Shown here: piece after piece, positions 1 through 10,083 of the stretch
Numbering within the stretch: the first letter of the stretch is position 1
Layout of the letters: every line of letters starts with the position of its first letter
NCBI GenBank assembly: GCA_902806565.1
Contig: CADCXA010000025.1
Coordinates: 2,232,001-2,296,000 of the forward strand
Source of the DNA: Hypoxylon rubiginosum
Taxonomy: Eukaryota; Ascomycota; Sordariomycetes; Xylariales; Hypoxylaceae
Direction: 5' to 3'
Length of the DNA stretch: 64,000 nucleotides
Translations under genes and position numbers: made by a program
Notes under the pieces: generated by a model
The model's input: only the letters and a program-made list of their open reading frames with translations
What the model was told of the DNA's origin: nothing
Database searches by the model: none

Positions 1-63
1 GTACATTATACTTACTTACTCTACCTACCGACCAATTTCCGAGAAGCAGCTCGCTAACCTAAG

Positions 64-1002
64 TTGGACGTAGTGGGAATAGACCAGAAGCGATTCCTTC
101 CTCACGGTTACGACATCTCGGCCGAAGTAAGCAGACTCGATGCCGAGACTGCCGAAAAGAGAAAGACGGAGCCGCTCAAGGTCGGGAACAAGCAAGGCCC
201 CCGAATCCCGTGCCACCTGCGCCCGGCAAGCATGTCGGACATGCACCAGGTCGCGGAGATCTACAACACCGAAGCGAGAACGGGACCCATGCTTCCGGAC
301 CGACAGGACGTGACCCCGGAGAACTTCAACCGCCTCCTCCTCGGCTGCTCCGTGAACAGCCTGCCCTTCGTCGTCGCCGTGCAGGGCCCGGCCGGGGACA
401 AGCTGGAGGACTACGAGCCCGACCGCATCATCGGGTTCGCGCTCGTCGGCCTCGCGACGCGCGGCCTCATGGGCTCGTACGCGACGTCCGGGGAGCACAA
501 CGGCAAGATCACGGCCGTCGTGCGCCGCGAGTTCCGCCGGAAGAACGTCGGCACCGCCCTCCTCGACGTCGTCTTCACCATCTGCTCGCCCATCCACAAC
601 CCGATCCGCGGCTACGAGGTGGTTGGCATCTTCGAGCACCGCGGCGACCCCACCTACTGGCCCGCCGAGCGCCACCCCCGCCGCTTTATTCACCTCGAGA
701 TGGACTACGTCCTGCCCGGCGGCACCTCGATTGAGGCCGTCGAAGCGACCGACGCCTTCCAGTGGATTGACGATTACCTGTACGTCAACTTTCAGATGTC
801 GCTCGTGCACCACGACGACCTCTATATCTCAGACCGCCGCTTCGAGCCCGGATGGTTCGACCGCCTCGTCTACCGCCACCGATGCCGCGCGGACGGGGCG
901 CTGGAGATGCGCCCGGAGCCTTGGCGTACCCGGATTCAGCAGAACGTGAGAAGAATGGCTGTGATTAGGCTGAGAAAGGCGTCTTCCCCCTGGTCGCTCT
1001 AA
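64..1002 (+). CDS. GNAT-family N-acetyltransferase, 3' exon (5' partial)
   Basis: This is the last exon of a GNAT-like acetyltransferase, a family that transfers acetyl from acetyl-CoA to an amine; the substrate cannot be told. The frame opens after a likely intron end (branch motif GCTAAC then TAAG at 63) and has no ATG before 231, so the first exon is in the first 63 bases or off the left edge. The fold begins near HLRPASMSDMHQVAEIYN. The acetyl-CoA-binding motif A is visible as a beta strand ending in ITAVV followed by RREFRRKNVGTALLD, which fits the R/Q-x-x-G-x-G/A pattern. The C-terminal 80 residues are aromatic- and Arg-rich and unassigned. The stop is TAA at 1000. GC is high and codon use strong, so the frame is clearly coding. 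The neighbour is the convergent F-box gene 0.9 kb away. Confidence 0.75.
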   Translation: MDVVGIDQKRFLPHGYDISAEVSRLDAETAEKRKTEPLKVGNKQGPRIPCHLRPASMSDMHQVAEIYNTEARTGPMLPDRQDVTPENFNRLLLGCSVNSLPFVVAVQGPAGDKLEDYEPDRIIGFALVGLATRGLMGSYATSGEHNGKITAVVRREFRRKNVGTALLDVVFTICSPIHNPIRGYEVVGIFEHRGDPTYWPAERHPRRFIHLEMDYVLPGGTSIEAVEATDAFQWIDDYLYVNFQMSLVHHDDLYISDRRFEPGWFDRLVYRHRCRADGALEMRPEPWRTRIQQNVRRMAVIRLRKASSPWSL

Positions 1003-1914
1003 GGTTGAGCCTTTTTTTTTTAACGGCTCAACATTCGGTTTCTTTTGTTTTTGTTTTTTCACTCTCGAATGCCCAAACGTTGTGTTGTTTTCTCTTTAAT
1101 GCTCAAACACCACGTTGTGTTGTCCGCCAAATACCTAAACGTTGCGTGTTTTCTCTCGAATACCCCAAAAGTTGCGTTGATTTTTAACTTCACGGATACG
1201 ATGGATGTGCCGGAAGAAGATGATTATGGTCGAAGACAACAGATATGCTCAAAGACGGTGGATGCCTTTTTTATGGACGCGAGAATTCATTCTCACAAAA
1301 AAAATCCATGAGGCTCAAATGCAGGGTAGAAGTTCTAGGTAGTCAAGAATCACATCAGATTCAATAACCCATTCGTTAAGTGTATGGATATGACACATCG
1401 CGTGAAATCCGCTACGTGTAAAACTCCCAGCCCCTATTTCTGCCTACCATGCGGTCAGTGTATTGTTCCCGACATCCAAATATAAAACCTATGGATTTTA
1501 ACCCTACGGTATCAGCTCACCATAGATTGACATGGCGCCAGAATACCATAACACAATAGGGGATGTAGAGGCAAATTTGTGATATGAAGTTCTGATTCAT
1601 CAGTAGTAAATACGGGTTCTATGCACAAGAGTAAGAATATGTCCGTAAATATCTCGAGGGGTAAAAAAAGCCAATCCATCCAAGTAGGTGTCCAGCGCTT
1701 CCATGGAAGCCACGCAATTCTCGAGGCGAAGTAAGTAGACTGTCTGTTAATAATCAAAAGGCACCTTTAATAACGCCTATACACGACCACACAACATTGT
1801 ACGTGAAACTCCGCAAAATGACGACCCAGCCCTGCCCTACCCCCAGCTGGAGCTCCTTAACTCCGATAAAAGAATGATTCTGATACGCTCATATGCCATG
1901 AAAGACAACCGGCA
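1003..1914. other. Intergenic 0.9 kb with a diverged tandem repeat
   Basis: This lies between the convergent GNAT and F-box genes. Its first 190 bases hold an imperfect repeat of about 31 bp, listed separately. The rest is moderately AT-rich. An 81-codon minus-strand frame at 1512-1757 has no recognisable domain and I do not regard it as a gene. Confidence 0.6.
1067..1192. repeat. Imperfect ~31-bp tandem repeat, about 4 copies
   Basis: Four successive units share a core of the type AATGCYCAAACRTTGTG followed by a T/C-rich tail. They start near 1068, 1098, 1130 and 1160. A weaker fifth copy may lie just upstream at 1022-1066 (GGCTCAACATTCGG). Copies differ by substitutions and small indels. 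They sit right after the acetyltransferase stop, so they would fall in its 3' UTR. Confidence 0.55.
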
Positions 1915-3927
1915 TTACATGACGGCACAAGCAGCCGCTACCGTCCGCGCACGGCGGCGACCTCCACCCTCCTCGTCAGCATGCAGCATTTGAGCTTCGC
2001 GGGCACGGCGTCGCCGTCGTCGAAGACCAGCACCTCCCGCCCCTGCTTCTTCGACAGCTTGCATGTAATCTGCCCACTTCCTCTCCAGTCTCGCCGCGGC
2101 GGCAAAGTCTCCCTTTAGTGTCCGCTGCGTGTGCTGCTCTACCGTTTGCTGCCACCCGTAGAAGCACTTGAGACCGATGATCTCGGTGGGGTATGTTGCT
2201 GTGTTTTCGGAGGGGTGCCGGATCTCGGCATTCCAGGATAGGATCTCTCGAACGCCGGTCCACGTCACCAGTTGACAGTCGTACACAACCATCTTGAGCC
2301 CGATGTGGGGACGCGCACTCCCTGCCGACGTTCGGGTTGATCGAGCCCGAACCATGGCGGCAGCTTCCGTGAGGACTAGATCACCGATTCGCGTGTTGTC
2401 CATGTCCACACTCTTGAGGTTGACGCAGTTCTTCATGACGGGTAACATACCCACGTCGCTGACATTTTCGCAGTAACTTACGGAAAGATGTTCAAGCTTT
2501 GTCGCGCATGGAGATTTAGCTAAATGTTCCGAGAAAAGATCATTCGTCAATTCCGAGAGATCTTCCAATTCTAAATGAGTAAGACGGGGGGCCGAGGCAA
2601 GAATAGGCTGCAGAGCCGAGTCCGTCAACGATGTGCATCCACTTAGTTGCAAGCCTTGTAAATCGGGAACCAGATGACCCAATACTCCTACGGCTTGGCT
2701 CGTCAATTGCGAGCATCGGCTTAGGTCCAGATGACGAAGTTTCCGAGGTGGTACTATCGGCCGCTCCGTCAGGATATCAATTTCGGGCCTGCTGCCTTGG
2801 ATCATTATCTTGAAAGCTTCATCGTCAAGGTCTACGCAACCACTCAAGACTAAGCGTTCAAGATTATTCGTTGTGAAGATAGCCTCTGCTACCGCGCGGT
2901 TATTGAACCCTTTGACTTCCCCGGCTCTTACTTCTCGTAGCTTCGGACACCCCCTAACCACCATCTTGACCCCTCGCGCATCCATGTGTTTGCACCAGGA
3001 TACGTTAAGAGTTTCGAGTTGTGGGCAGTGTTGTGCAATAATCTTGCACGTGCTGTTTGTGACAGCAGTCATACTTGTAAGATTCAGGTTGGCGAGTTTC
3101 TCGTTCGCTTTGATAAGATTGTGTAGAGTGCCTCGCTGGATGTTCCGACATCCCTCCAAAGTTGCATTGATCAGGTTCTTGCAAGCCTTGACAATGACCT
3201 CGGCACGTTTATAATGTTCAATTTGGAGGCAGCCGCGAACATTGAGGTCTTTCACAAAAGGGCCTGCCGCCACTATGATCCTAGCCAAAGCCTCTGCGGG
3301 TATTTCCATGTAGAATTCGGTAGCATCAAAATGGGTCCACAGCTGGCCATCAAAGCAGAATTTGTGGAATTCTTTGCTCAGGCGAGAGATACGAACGAGC
3401 TCTTTCGGTCGAAGGTACGATAGGATATGGACTCGAATTTCGTCGGGCATCTTCCCCCAAAAGTCAAAGGGCAATTTTCGGGCCGTGCCGGATCGCGATC
3501 TCGAAGCTGCGACCTCAGCTGGTAGAGAGGCGGTCGTCGGGTTCAAATATGTCGTAGAGACATTTGCGACCTTGCGCGGCACACGAGTTTCGATCCCTTC
3601 GAATGCGGGGAACTCGAAAATGGGACTGCCCGGCGCAGAAGATTGGCTATTCGAGAAATATCCCGGTGTCACACTACCAGTAGGATACTGCCCAAAGGCA
3701 GGCGTCGCCGCGAGACTTACGCATGACAAGCTACCTCGAGTGCCGTAGGGAGAGCTCGCGGACCGAGAACGACCACCATGTGCCAACGAGGGAGACGAAG
3801 GCATTCGCTGTATACCGGGAAATAGTCTCTGTCGACGCTTCTCCCTGGGACGGCTCTCAAGCGGTATCACGGTCGGCGACTCCTCCTCGATAGGATCAGG
3901 TGGGTTGATGTCGACCATAGTGGGCAT
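1915..3927 (-). CDS. F-box / leucine-rich-repeat protein, candidate prenylated SCF substrate receptor
   Basis: This is a predicted substrate-recognition subunit of an SCF (Skp1-cullin-F-box) ubiquitin ligase, 670 aa from the ATG at 3927. The frame runs upstream only to a GTG, so MPTMVDINPP is taken as the start; the next Met, 3 codons later, is equally possible. Residues 1-150 are Ser/Pro/Arg-rich and probably disordered. The F-box is at about 159-202 (MPDEIRVHILSYLRPKELVR). It is followed by about a dozen AMN1/Grr1-type cysteine-containing leucine-rich repeats, with units such as LETLNVSWCKHMDARG and LRHLDLSRCSQLTSQAVG. A basic RRRRRRAREAQ segment and an acidic/Arg-rich tail end in CAVM, which fits the CaaX prenylation rule. 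There are no introns. The C-terminal 60 codons are much more GC-rich than the LRR part. The assignment to F-box/LRR is firm; the target is unknown. Confidence 0.88.
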   Translation of the reverse strand: MPTMVDINPPDPIEEESPTVIPLESRPREKRRQRLFPGIQRMPSSPSLAHGGRSRSASSPYGTRGSLSCVSLAATPAFGQYPTGSVTPGYFSNSQSSAPGSPIFEFPAFEGIETRVPRKVANVSTTYLNPTTASLPAEVAASRSRSGTARKLPFDFWGKMPDEIRVHILSYLRPKELVRISRLSKEFHKFCFDGQLWTHFDATEFYMEIPAEALARIIVAAGPFVKDLNVRGCLQIEHYKRAEVIVKACKNLINATLEGCRNIQRGTLHNLIKANEKLANLNLTSMTAVTNSTCKIIAQHCPQLETLNVSWCKHMDARGVKMVVRGCPKLREVRAGEVKGFNNRAVAEAIFTTNNLERLVLSGCVDLDDEAFKIMIQGSRPEIDILTERPIVPPRKLRHLDLSRCSQLTSQAVGVLGHLVPDLQGLQLSGCTSLTDSALQPILASAPRLTHLELEDLSELTNDLFSEHLAKSPCATKLEHLSVSYCENVSDVGMLPVMKNCVNLKSVDMDNTRIGDLVLTEAAAMVRARSTRTSAGSARPHIGLKMVVYDCQLVTWTGVREILSWNAEIRHPSENTATYPTEIIGLKCFYGWQQTVEQHTQRTLKGDFAAAARLERKWADYMQAVEEAGAGGAGLRRRRRRAREAQMLHADEEGGGRRRARTVAAACAVM

Positions 3928-4041
3928 TCGTTGTGTGGTGAAGTCTCGATCGAAAGAATTTGGATTAAAACAGCAGACCCTATGCGGAGAAAACGATCGT
4001 GTAAACAACGAAGGGCAATGCGACAGATGGACCTCGTCCAC

Positions 4042-7000
4042 TGAGGCACCTTTGCTAGCTCGCTATCGGGGAATATCGCTGCGAATGCGGGGATTGTGAG
4101 CCGGCACTAGTTATTGGTGTTGTAGATCAAATACGATAGCCAGAAAAGGCAACACAAAGAACTGGAAACCCCTTCGAGGGTGTTTGGTTCCTCTTTGACA
4201 CGTCGATCGTTAGAATAGCGAAGTGGTGAATATAGTTAACATATCTCACCCTTTACTCTCTCTTTCAGGCCGTGTTGCCTTGGGATGATATATAAACGAG
4301 CGTAGGACCAGCCAGCCGTACAACGCTACAGGGGCTTAAGGGATGAAAGAGAGGAATTGGAGGTGAGGTGAGGGTAGCACAGAGGCTAGATCAAATATCC
4401 AGTTCGCCTCAAAAGGGGGGAACAGTGTAATAACTTATAATTCAAAGTGGCGTGCAGGCTTCCTAATGCGGCTGCATCGAAGTGAGGAAATAGGGTACTG
4501 GGCTTGTGTCTATGTGCCTAGCTGACACTTTGATCTGCGCCTCAAAAAGACAAGATGTAAGAAACTTGGAGAAGGAAAATTTCGAACCCAGCTCGACTCT
4601 CGGCAAGCTAACGTCTGTCTATAAATCATGTAAAAATGGCATTGGCCTCAGTGGAAAAGCAGCTGAGGTGGATAGACATACTCAGATGTTTGTCGAAGAT
4701 AACAACATTGCTCACACATGCAGACATATTCCCCTGTTGGACACTTTTGATATTCGATGGGAGGGGAAAAGGAAGAACCAAAAGGGTTGCGTTAACCCTC
4801 GCAAAAAGTCTTAGCTGACCTGCCCATGTGAGACCCCACAATTACACAATAAGTCACGGCCGGGTTCTTATCGTAAAGAAATGGGTACGTTATCAGCAAG
4901 AAAAGAACGTGGAAACGTGGGGTGATTTTGGGTTAGTTAACAGCCACTAAGCTATAGTCAGGACGAGGGCCCTTCAGGAGGAGCTAGGGATCAGACAGGG
5001 TCTAGATCTGCTGCCCGCTGCCCGCTGCCCAGCCCGCCAGCCTGAAGCCGATCAAAGGACGACCCTAGGCAGTTTAGAAATGGAGACTTATTTTTTTCTG
5101 TTATTCTCGTTCTCGTTTCCCGTTTTGCTAGACTAGGAGGATTCATACTACAAAAGTCTTTTGGTGGAAAACAAGTCTCAGCACTTTCGTAAACATGTTT
5201 TCATATTTACACATTTATTCGTAATGAAAGCAGTTACCAAGAAACTTGACTTTCTAAATAACAAAAGATTGGTTAAGGAGCCCCACTAAGCTCCAAGTGG
5301 CCTGCTGGTGGGCTTGCTTGAATATCATCGGCCCTGATATCCCTTAACGACCCTGTCTCTTGGTATACTAATATATACTGTGCAGTGTACAATACATACC
5401 CCCATTTTGCCCATTTTGATGTCCTTCTCCTATTGATATGGGATGTCTGGCTGTACGGGCAGATGGGTTGCATTCTTGTTTCATTGGTTAGACAAATGCA
5501 GAAATGATGATCATGTACTCGTGGCACAATCTTCAAGAGACCTGAGCATATGGTGTAGCATCGGACCCTCTACCATTTTCTTTACCTTACTATAGACGGA
5601 AACTCTTTTTTATCCTTTGCACGCCTCCAACGGAGTATCCGTCGCAAATACCCAGCAGTAGAGGGTCTACGGATTAGTGTAGAGTCCGCTCAGCTTTAAC
5701 AGTATATTCGGGAACACGAGGCGAACTACGGAATACGCAGCCCCTGAGCCCTTTAGCCCCTTAGCCCCTTAGCCCCTTTTTCAAGTCCGTCATGCACGGT
5801 GAATCCCAACCAGAACAAAAAGTGAACACGCCGCCGATGAGGCAAAAGCACTGCCCCCAACCCGCTGTTTGTTGTTTCAGGCTTGGCTTGTCTGCTTGTT
5901 CGAACGAAAACTTTCTAGAGTCGTCCGTAGCTGACCCTACCCGAATTATTAGCGTGCAGTAAGTTGCAGCCAAAAAGGGGCCAGTGGTCCCTTCGTACAG
6001 CTTAGCCAAGGGTCTGCCCACCATCTCTTTATCCTGAGATTCTCCTTGTAAGAATGAGGCGGTTAGCAAACGTCGTGTGACACCAGTCATCAATTCTAGG
6101 TGTGGTCAACACCATCAACATTCAATAGATTCATAAAATCAAAGCTCCTTTTTGCTTCCAAAGTTGCCTTCGAATTTACAGCGATAACGTTCCAAATAAT
6201 CACGGAACGAGGTAAGATTTTTTTTATTCTTATCTTTTTCGTCTTCCTTATCGATAGAGCGTCTTTCAAGGGTCTTCAGGGTTCCCCGCATCCTTACTCC
6301 GTAGTCCTAAATGTGAAAGTAGACGAGGGGCAACCGAAGGCTCTCTCAGCATGAACACGATAAGTCAGCAAGTCAACTTGAAAATGACGAGATAGCAAAA
6401 GAGCAAGAAAAAGATATCAGAGACCAAATGGTGGTATTATTTGATTGATCTACCAAGTTTTTATATTTTCCCCGTGCCCAAAATAGATCGCCTGACTATG
6501 TCATTGTGTCACATCCACACCCAGCTGACCCCACCGTCGCGATAACGAACAGAGACAAGGTGCTCACTTTGCCAAGGGGGATAGTGGATAGCTGCCTCTC
6601 AAAATGAAGCCTTATAATTGGGAGATAGGGTTATTCAGTCTAGCAGAGGCTCGTGATAATACCTACGGATGAATCCGGTGATGGATGAGCCAACCCAGCA
6701 TTGTAAGTCTTAAGTCTATTCACTTTCGTTTGGCTAGTCCAGAAGTATTCTAGGTACTTTGCCATCGCTCAGGGGCATCCAGCGAGACATCCTTCCAAGA
6801 GAGCATCTGTATGACAGGCAGGTATATATCTCAACAGATGATGGATTGTAAGAATGGGGCGTATTACTAGTATAGCAAAGAGAGAATTTGTAGACCGTGA
6901 GCCAAGTGACAATGGTCAAGGAAATAAACTATCACGACGCGAACCTAGCCAAGTAGGAACCCCTATTCCGATGACCAGTGGTCCGATTTCCGATATATAT

Positions 7001-7347
7001 CATCATCATTAGTTATGTCTATGCTTTCAACCTACATTATACCTTGACGTAGCTGGCTTTAGGTTAAAACGTTGATTCCTACCAATATACTAAGATATTC
7101 GTGTCCCAGATTTCATTCCATCGCCTGTCATAGCAGGCCGCCTGACTCTATCCCTCTGGGAGTCCATATCCTTGGGGATATAAGCTGCGTCTACAGGTTT
7201 TAACATAACGCCCTTGCTGTCCTTTCTGGCATCACCGTCACCGATGAATTTCCTAACGCCACTTAGTGTGACTCACGCCACCCTCTGGGTGGCAGTTCTT
7301 AATATACCCAAGCCATTATCCTGTTCGTCTTCAGCGGGCCGTGAATG
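4042..7347. other. Intergenic 3.3 kb, no gene recognised
   Basis: This holds the F-box gene promoter side (from 3928 outward) and then sequence without supportable ORFs. Frames at 4506-4814, 5273-5536, 5761-6093 and 6100-6354 are short, have no domain-like composition and no flanking splice signals. There is a GCTGCCC triplet repeat at 5010-5030 and an array of CCCTTAG-like units at 5749-5780. Confidence 0.55.
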
Positions 7348-7845
7348 TCAGTGCCTGCTACTCCTCGATGGTTTTGAGAGTCTCAATGTGGAAAGGAGGC
7401 GGTGACCGAATCTCTGCATAATGTTGGCCTGCTTCAGCCTGTCGTCGCGGATGATTTGAGAGATGAAAACGCTACGGATCGCGATCACGGCAGTCATAAA
7501 GGGCGCGACACAGCTTTCCACCACAGACCAGAATGCGGACCAAACTGGCGCTGCACCGCTTCCGTCTGGTTGTGTGTCGATTATTGTTCCAACGGATCGG
7601 GCGAGAGCACAGATGATCATATCGGGGATCTCTTGAAAAGGAACTGCTGACTTCTTGTTCACGGCTACTACTAGATATAATGCGTTCAGAAGTCTAAGGC
7701 ACATGCTGAAGGCTACGATCAAGGCCATGGCCGCAAATAGCACCAAATCATCATCCCAGCCAATCTTTCGATGTCAGAATGTACGAATTCCGAAACGGGC
7801 GGCGACATAGAAAGTTGCAGAGTCGAAAAGAATGCCATTGACAAT
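7348..7845 (-). pseudogene. PTH11-like (rhodopsin-domain) integral membrane receptor, decayed fragment
   Basis: One frame of 166 codons carries two recognisable pieces of the fungal PTH11/SAT4-type seven-helix family. The first is a TM segment with ARFGIR followed by the hallmark GWDDDLVLFAAMAL (TM2 start). The second is the TM7 region, with WSAFWSVVESCVAPFMTAV and IRSVFI. In full-length members these are separated by roughly 150 residues; here only about 60 remain, so helices 3-6 are missing. A TGA lies in frame at 7774-7776, inside the first loop just before HRKIGWDD. The exon appears to start after GCTAATAC...CTAG (acceptor at 7846-7848), so a short first exon may lie upstream. I read this as an internally deleted, nonsense-mutated relic. 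The family senses environmental cues and host surfaces; no function is expected of this copy. Confidence 0.6.
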
Positions 7846-8338
7846 CTAGAGGTTGTATTAGCGAATATTCGTCCACGCGAAGTAGCTACGGCTCCTTGTC
7901 AATTCTGGCGGCTTGATCAATCGCTGCTTGCCTGCCAGGGATATATCAGGCGTGCGGAAGCTGAGATACGTCCATTCTTTGTTACACTTTGAGGAAGATG
8001 GTGAGTAGAATGATAAAGAGGAACAGGGCCTAAACAAACCCTGTGTAAGATTACTATGTAGGTATATACGGTTATGAGAGGTATAATGTAACTTGCAATC
8101 AGGGGTGGTTAAACGTGGGCTCACTATTTCCAACACCACAGCTTAAACATTGCGGACAAACACACCAACAATTCATAACTTGCATATCACATTTCGTCAG
8201 AACTTTAGACCGGCGCCCTTGCTTGACCCCCGAGCAATTAACCAGATCCTTTATCTTCCGTCATCTTCCTACGCCCAATAATTCGTGAAGCCATCAATCT
8301 TCTTCGCTGCCCCTATTGCGATAAATGGGGAAATCACG
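7846..8338. other. Intergenic between two divergent pseudogenes
   Basis: The two relics diverge from here. A minus-strand 93-codon frame (7858-8139) covers most of the left half, but its sequence does not resemble the N-terminus of the receptor family. No promoter element stands out. Confidence 0.45.
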
Positions 8339-10083
8339 ATGACTCAACTAAGCACGAGAGCTATGATAGCGGTGGTTATCGCCGCCTTGGCCCTTTTTGT
8401 TGTCAAACTGGCGGCGAATCGACGACATGTACGAAAGCTTCAAGCGGCCGGAGGAGTAAGCCTAGCCACCCTCATCCTACAAGAAGGAGCCTTGTTAACA
8501 AGGTAGATAAGTCGATGTCAAAGTACCATCTCGTCTTTGGGCATTTCATTGCATTGAAAGAATGTATCTAGGTACTACCACGAAACACTGTCATGCACGT
8601 CGTGGTGCGACAGATGGCGAAGCAGTTTCTAAAAGGCATCTTCTATCTAAACCTATAGCCTTTCAATAGCACCATCATGGTTATTGCCAACCCGTCTATG
8701 GCGTCCCAGGTGGAGGCCGCATTCCTCGACAAGCCTAGCGCTATTTGCGGCACCCTGGAGGTTATCAACGGCGGGCCTTCGCTCATGACGATGCACGGAA
8801 GCACATGGAAGAAGTGGCGTGGTCTCTTCAATCCCGGCTTCGCTGCTGGCTACATGATCGGACTTGCCCCTGCTATTGCAGACGAGGTCGCCGTGTTCTG
8901 CAAGCTTGTCCAGGGCCTTGCTAAGAAGGGAGAAATGGTCCAGCTGGAAGAGTATACATCGCGGATGACATTCGACGTTATTAGTCGCGTGACTCTGTAA
9001 GATCCCGAAAGGGTGCGCATGGTACGAGACACTATCCGCTAACCTCCCAGCGATGCTCGTCTTCACTATCAAACACAGGGAAGTGCTCCTGCAGACTTCC
9101 TCCGGAGACAAGTTTACTGGACTCCATTTGCCACGACCTTCAACCCGGTCCGCCGCTATCTCAGCCCCCGTCCTCTCATTCAAAAGTACAACAGCTACCG
9201 TATGAACCAGTATCTCGACGCGGAAATCGACAAGCAGTTCGAGGAGTTGGCTATTTTGCGCCAAGAGAAGCCCAAAGGCTCGCAGGCACCATCTAGGTCT
9301 ATCATATCGTTGGCCATGGACAAGTACTTGGAAGATGTAGGCACCGCGGGAGACTTGTCGAGGAAGGCTTTCAAGGAGCTTGCGAAACCGCAGCTCCGTA
9401 TGTTCCTGTTCGCAGGCAACGACACCACGAGCAGTACGTTGCTGTACTGCTACCTCCTGCTCTCCCGCCACCCCGAAGCCCTATCAAAAGTCCGCGCTGA
9501 ACACGACGAAGTGTTCGGCTCTGATTTCTCTATCGAACGTTGCAGTCAGACTATCTATAACGATCCAACCCTGCTCAACAAGATACCGTACACGGCGGCG
9601 TTCATCAAAGAGGTCCTTCGCGTCTTCCCCCCTGCGGGAAGCCTACGTCAGGGGCGCCCGGATATCGTCCTCAAGGATGAAGACGGACAGCAGTACCCTA
9701 CCAAGGGGTGCCACATCTTTTCGCCTAGCCTCGTTATTCACCACAGCCCGGCTGTTTTCGCCAAGCTCGACGAGTTCATCCCGGAGCGCTGGCTGGTCGG
9801 CCCCGAGGACCCCTTGTACCCGAAAAAGGGCTCTTGGCGGGCGTTCGAGTGGAGTCTGCGCAGCTGCATCGGGCAGACCCTCGCGCAGCTGGAGTTCAAG
9901 GTGGCGCTTGTCATGACGGCTAGGATGTTTGACATCGCTCCCGCGTACGATCAGTGGGATAAACTGCATCCGAGGGAGGGTATCAAGACGGTGGAGGGGG
10001 ACTGAGCGTACCAGGCCGAGATGGATGGTGGCGGTGCTCATCCGGCGGATGGGTTCCCGGTCAGGATTACGTTGAGGAAGTAG
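8339..10083 (+). pseudogene. CYP59-like cytochrome P450, inactivated by three in-frame stops
   Basis: This is a P450 monooxygenase relic that resembles the CYP59 group (the group of StcS, known from polyketide metabolism). Exon 1 (8339-8455) has an N-terminal membrane anchor. Introns are inferred at 8456-8502 and 8997-9050 (GTAAGA, GCTAAC, CAG). Recognisable parts include WKKWRGLFNPGF (helix C region), the I-helix AGNDTT, KEVLR (ExxR), the PERW region and a Cys-containing haem loop at 9844-9873. Breaks: TAG at 8569-8571, TAG at 8656-8658 and TGA at 10003-10005. After the last stop the same frame continues 25 codons, with a family-like Pro/Gly-rich C-terminus, to TAG at 10081. In the haem loop (pattern FxxGxRxCxG) the invariant Gly is Ser (AGT, 9853-9855). 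Introns and frame are otherwise kept, so inactivation looks recent. No other biosynthetic genes lie nearby. Confidence 0.8.

Noticed and set aside
210..734. Plus-strand 174-codon frame inside the acetyltransferase
   Set aside because: A +2-frame shadow of a GC-rich gene; Pro/Arg-rich artefact.
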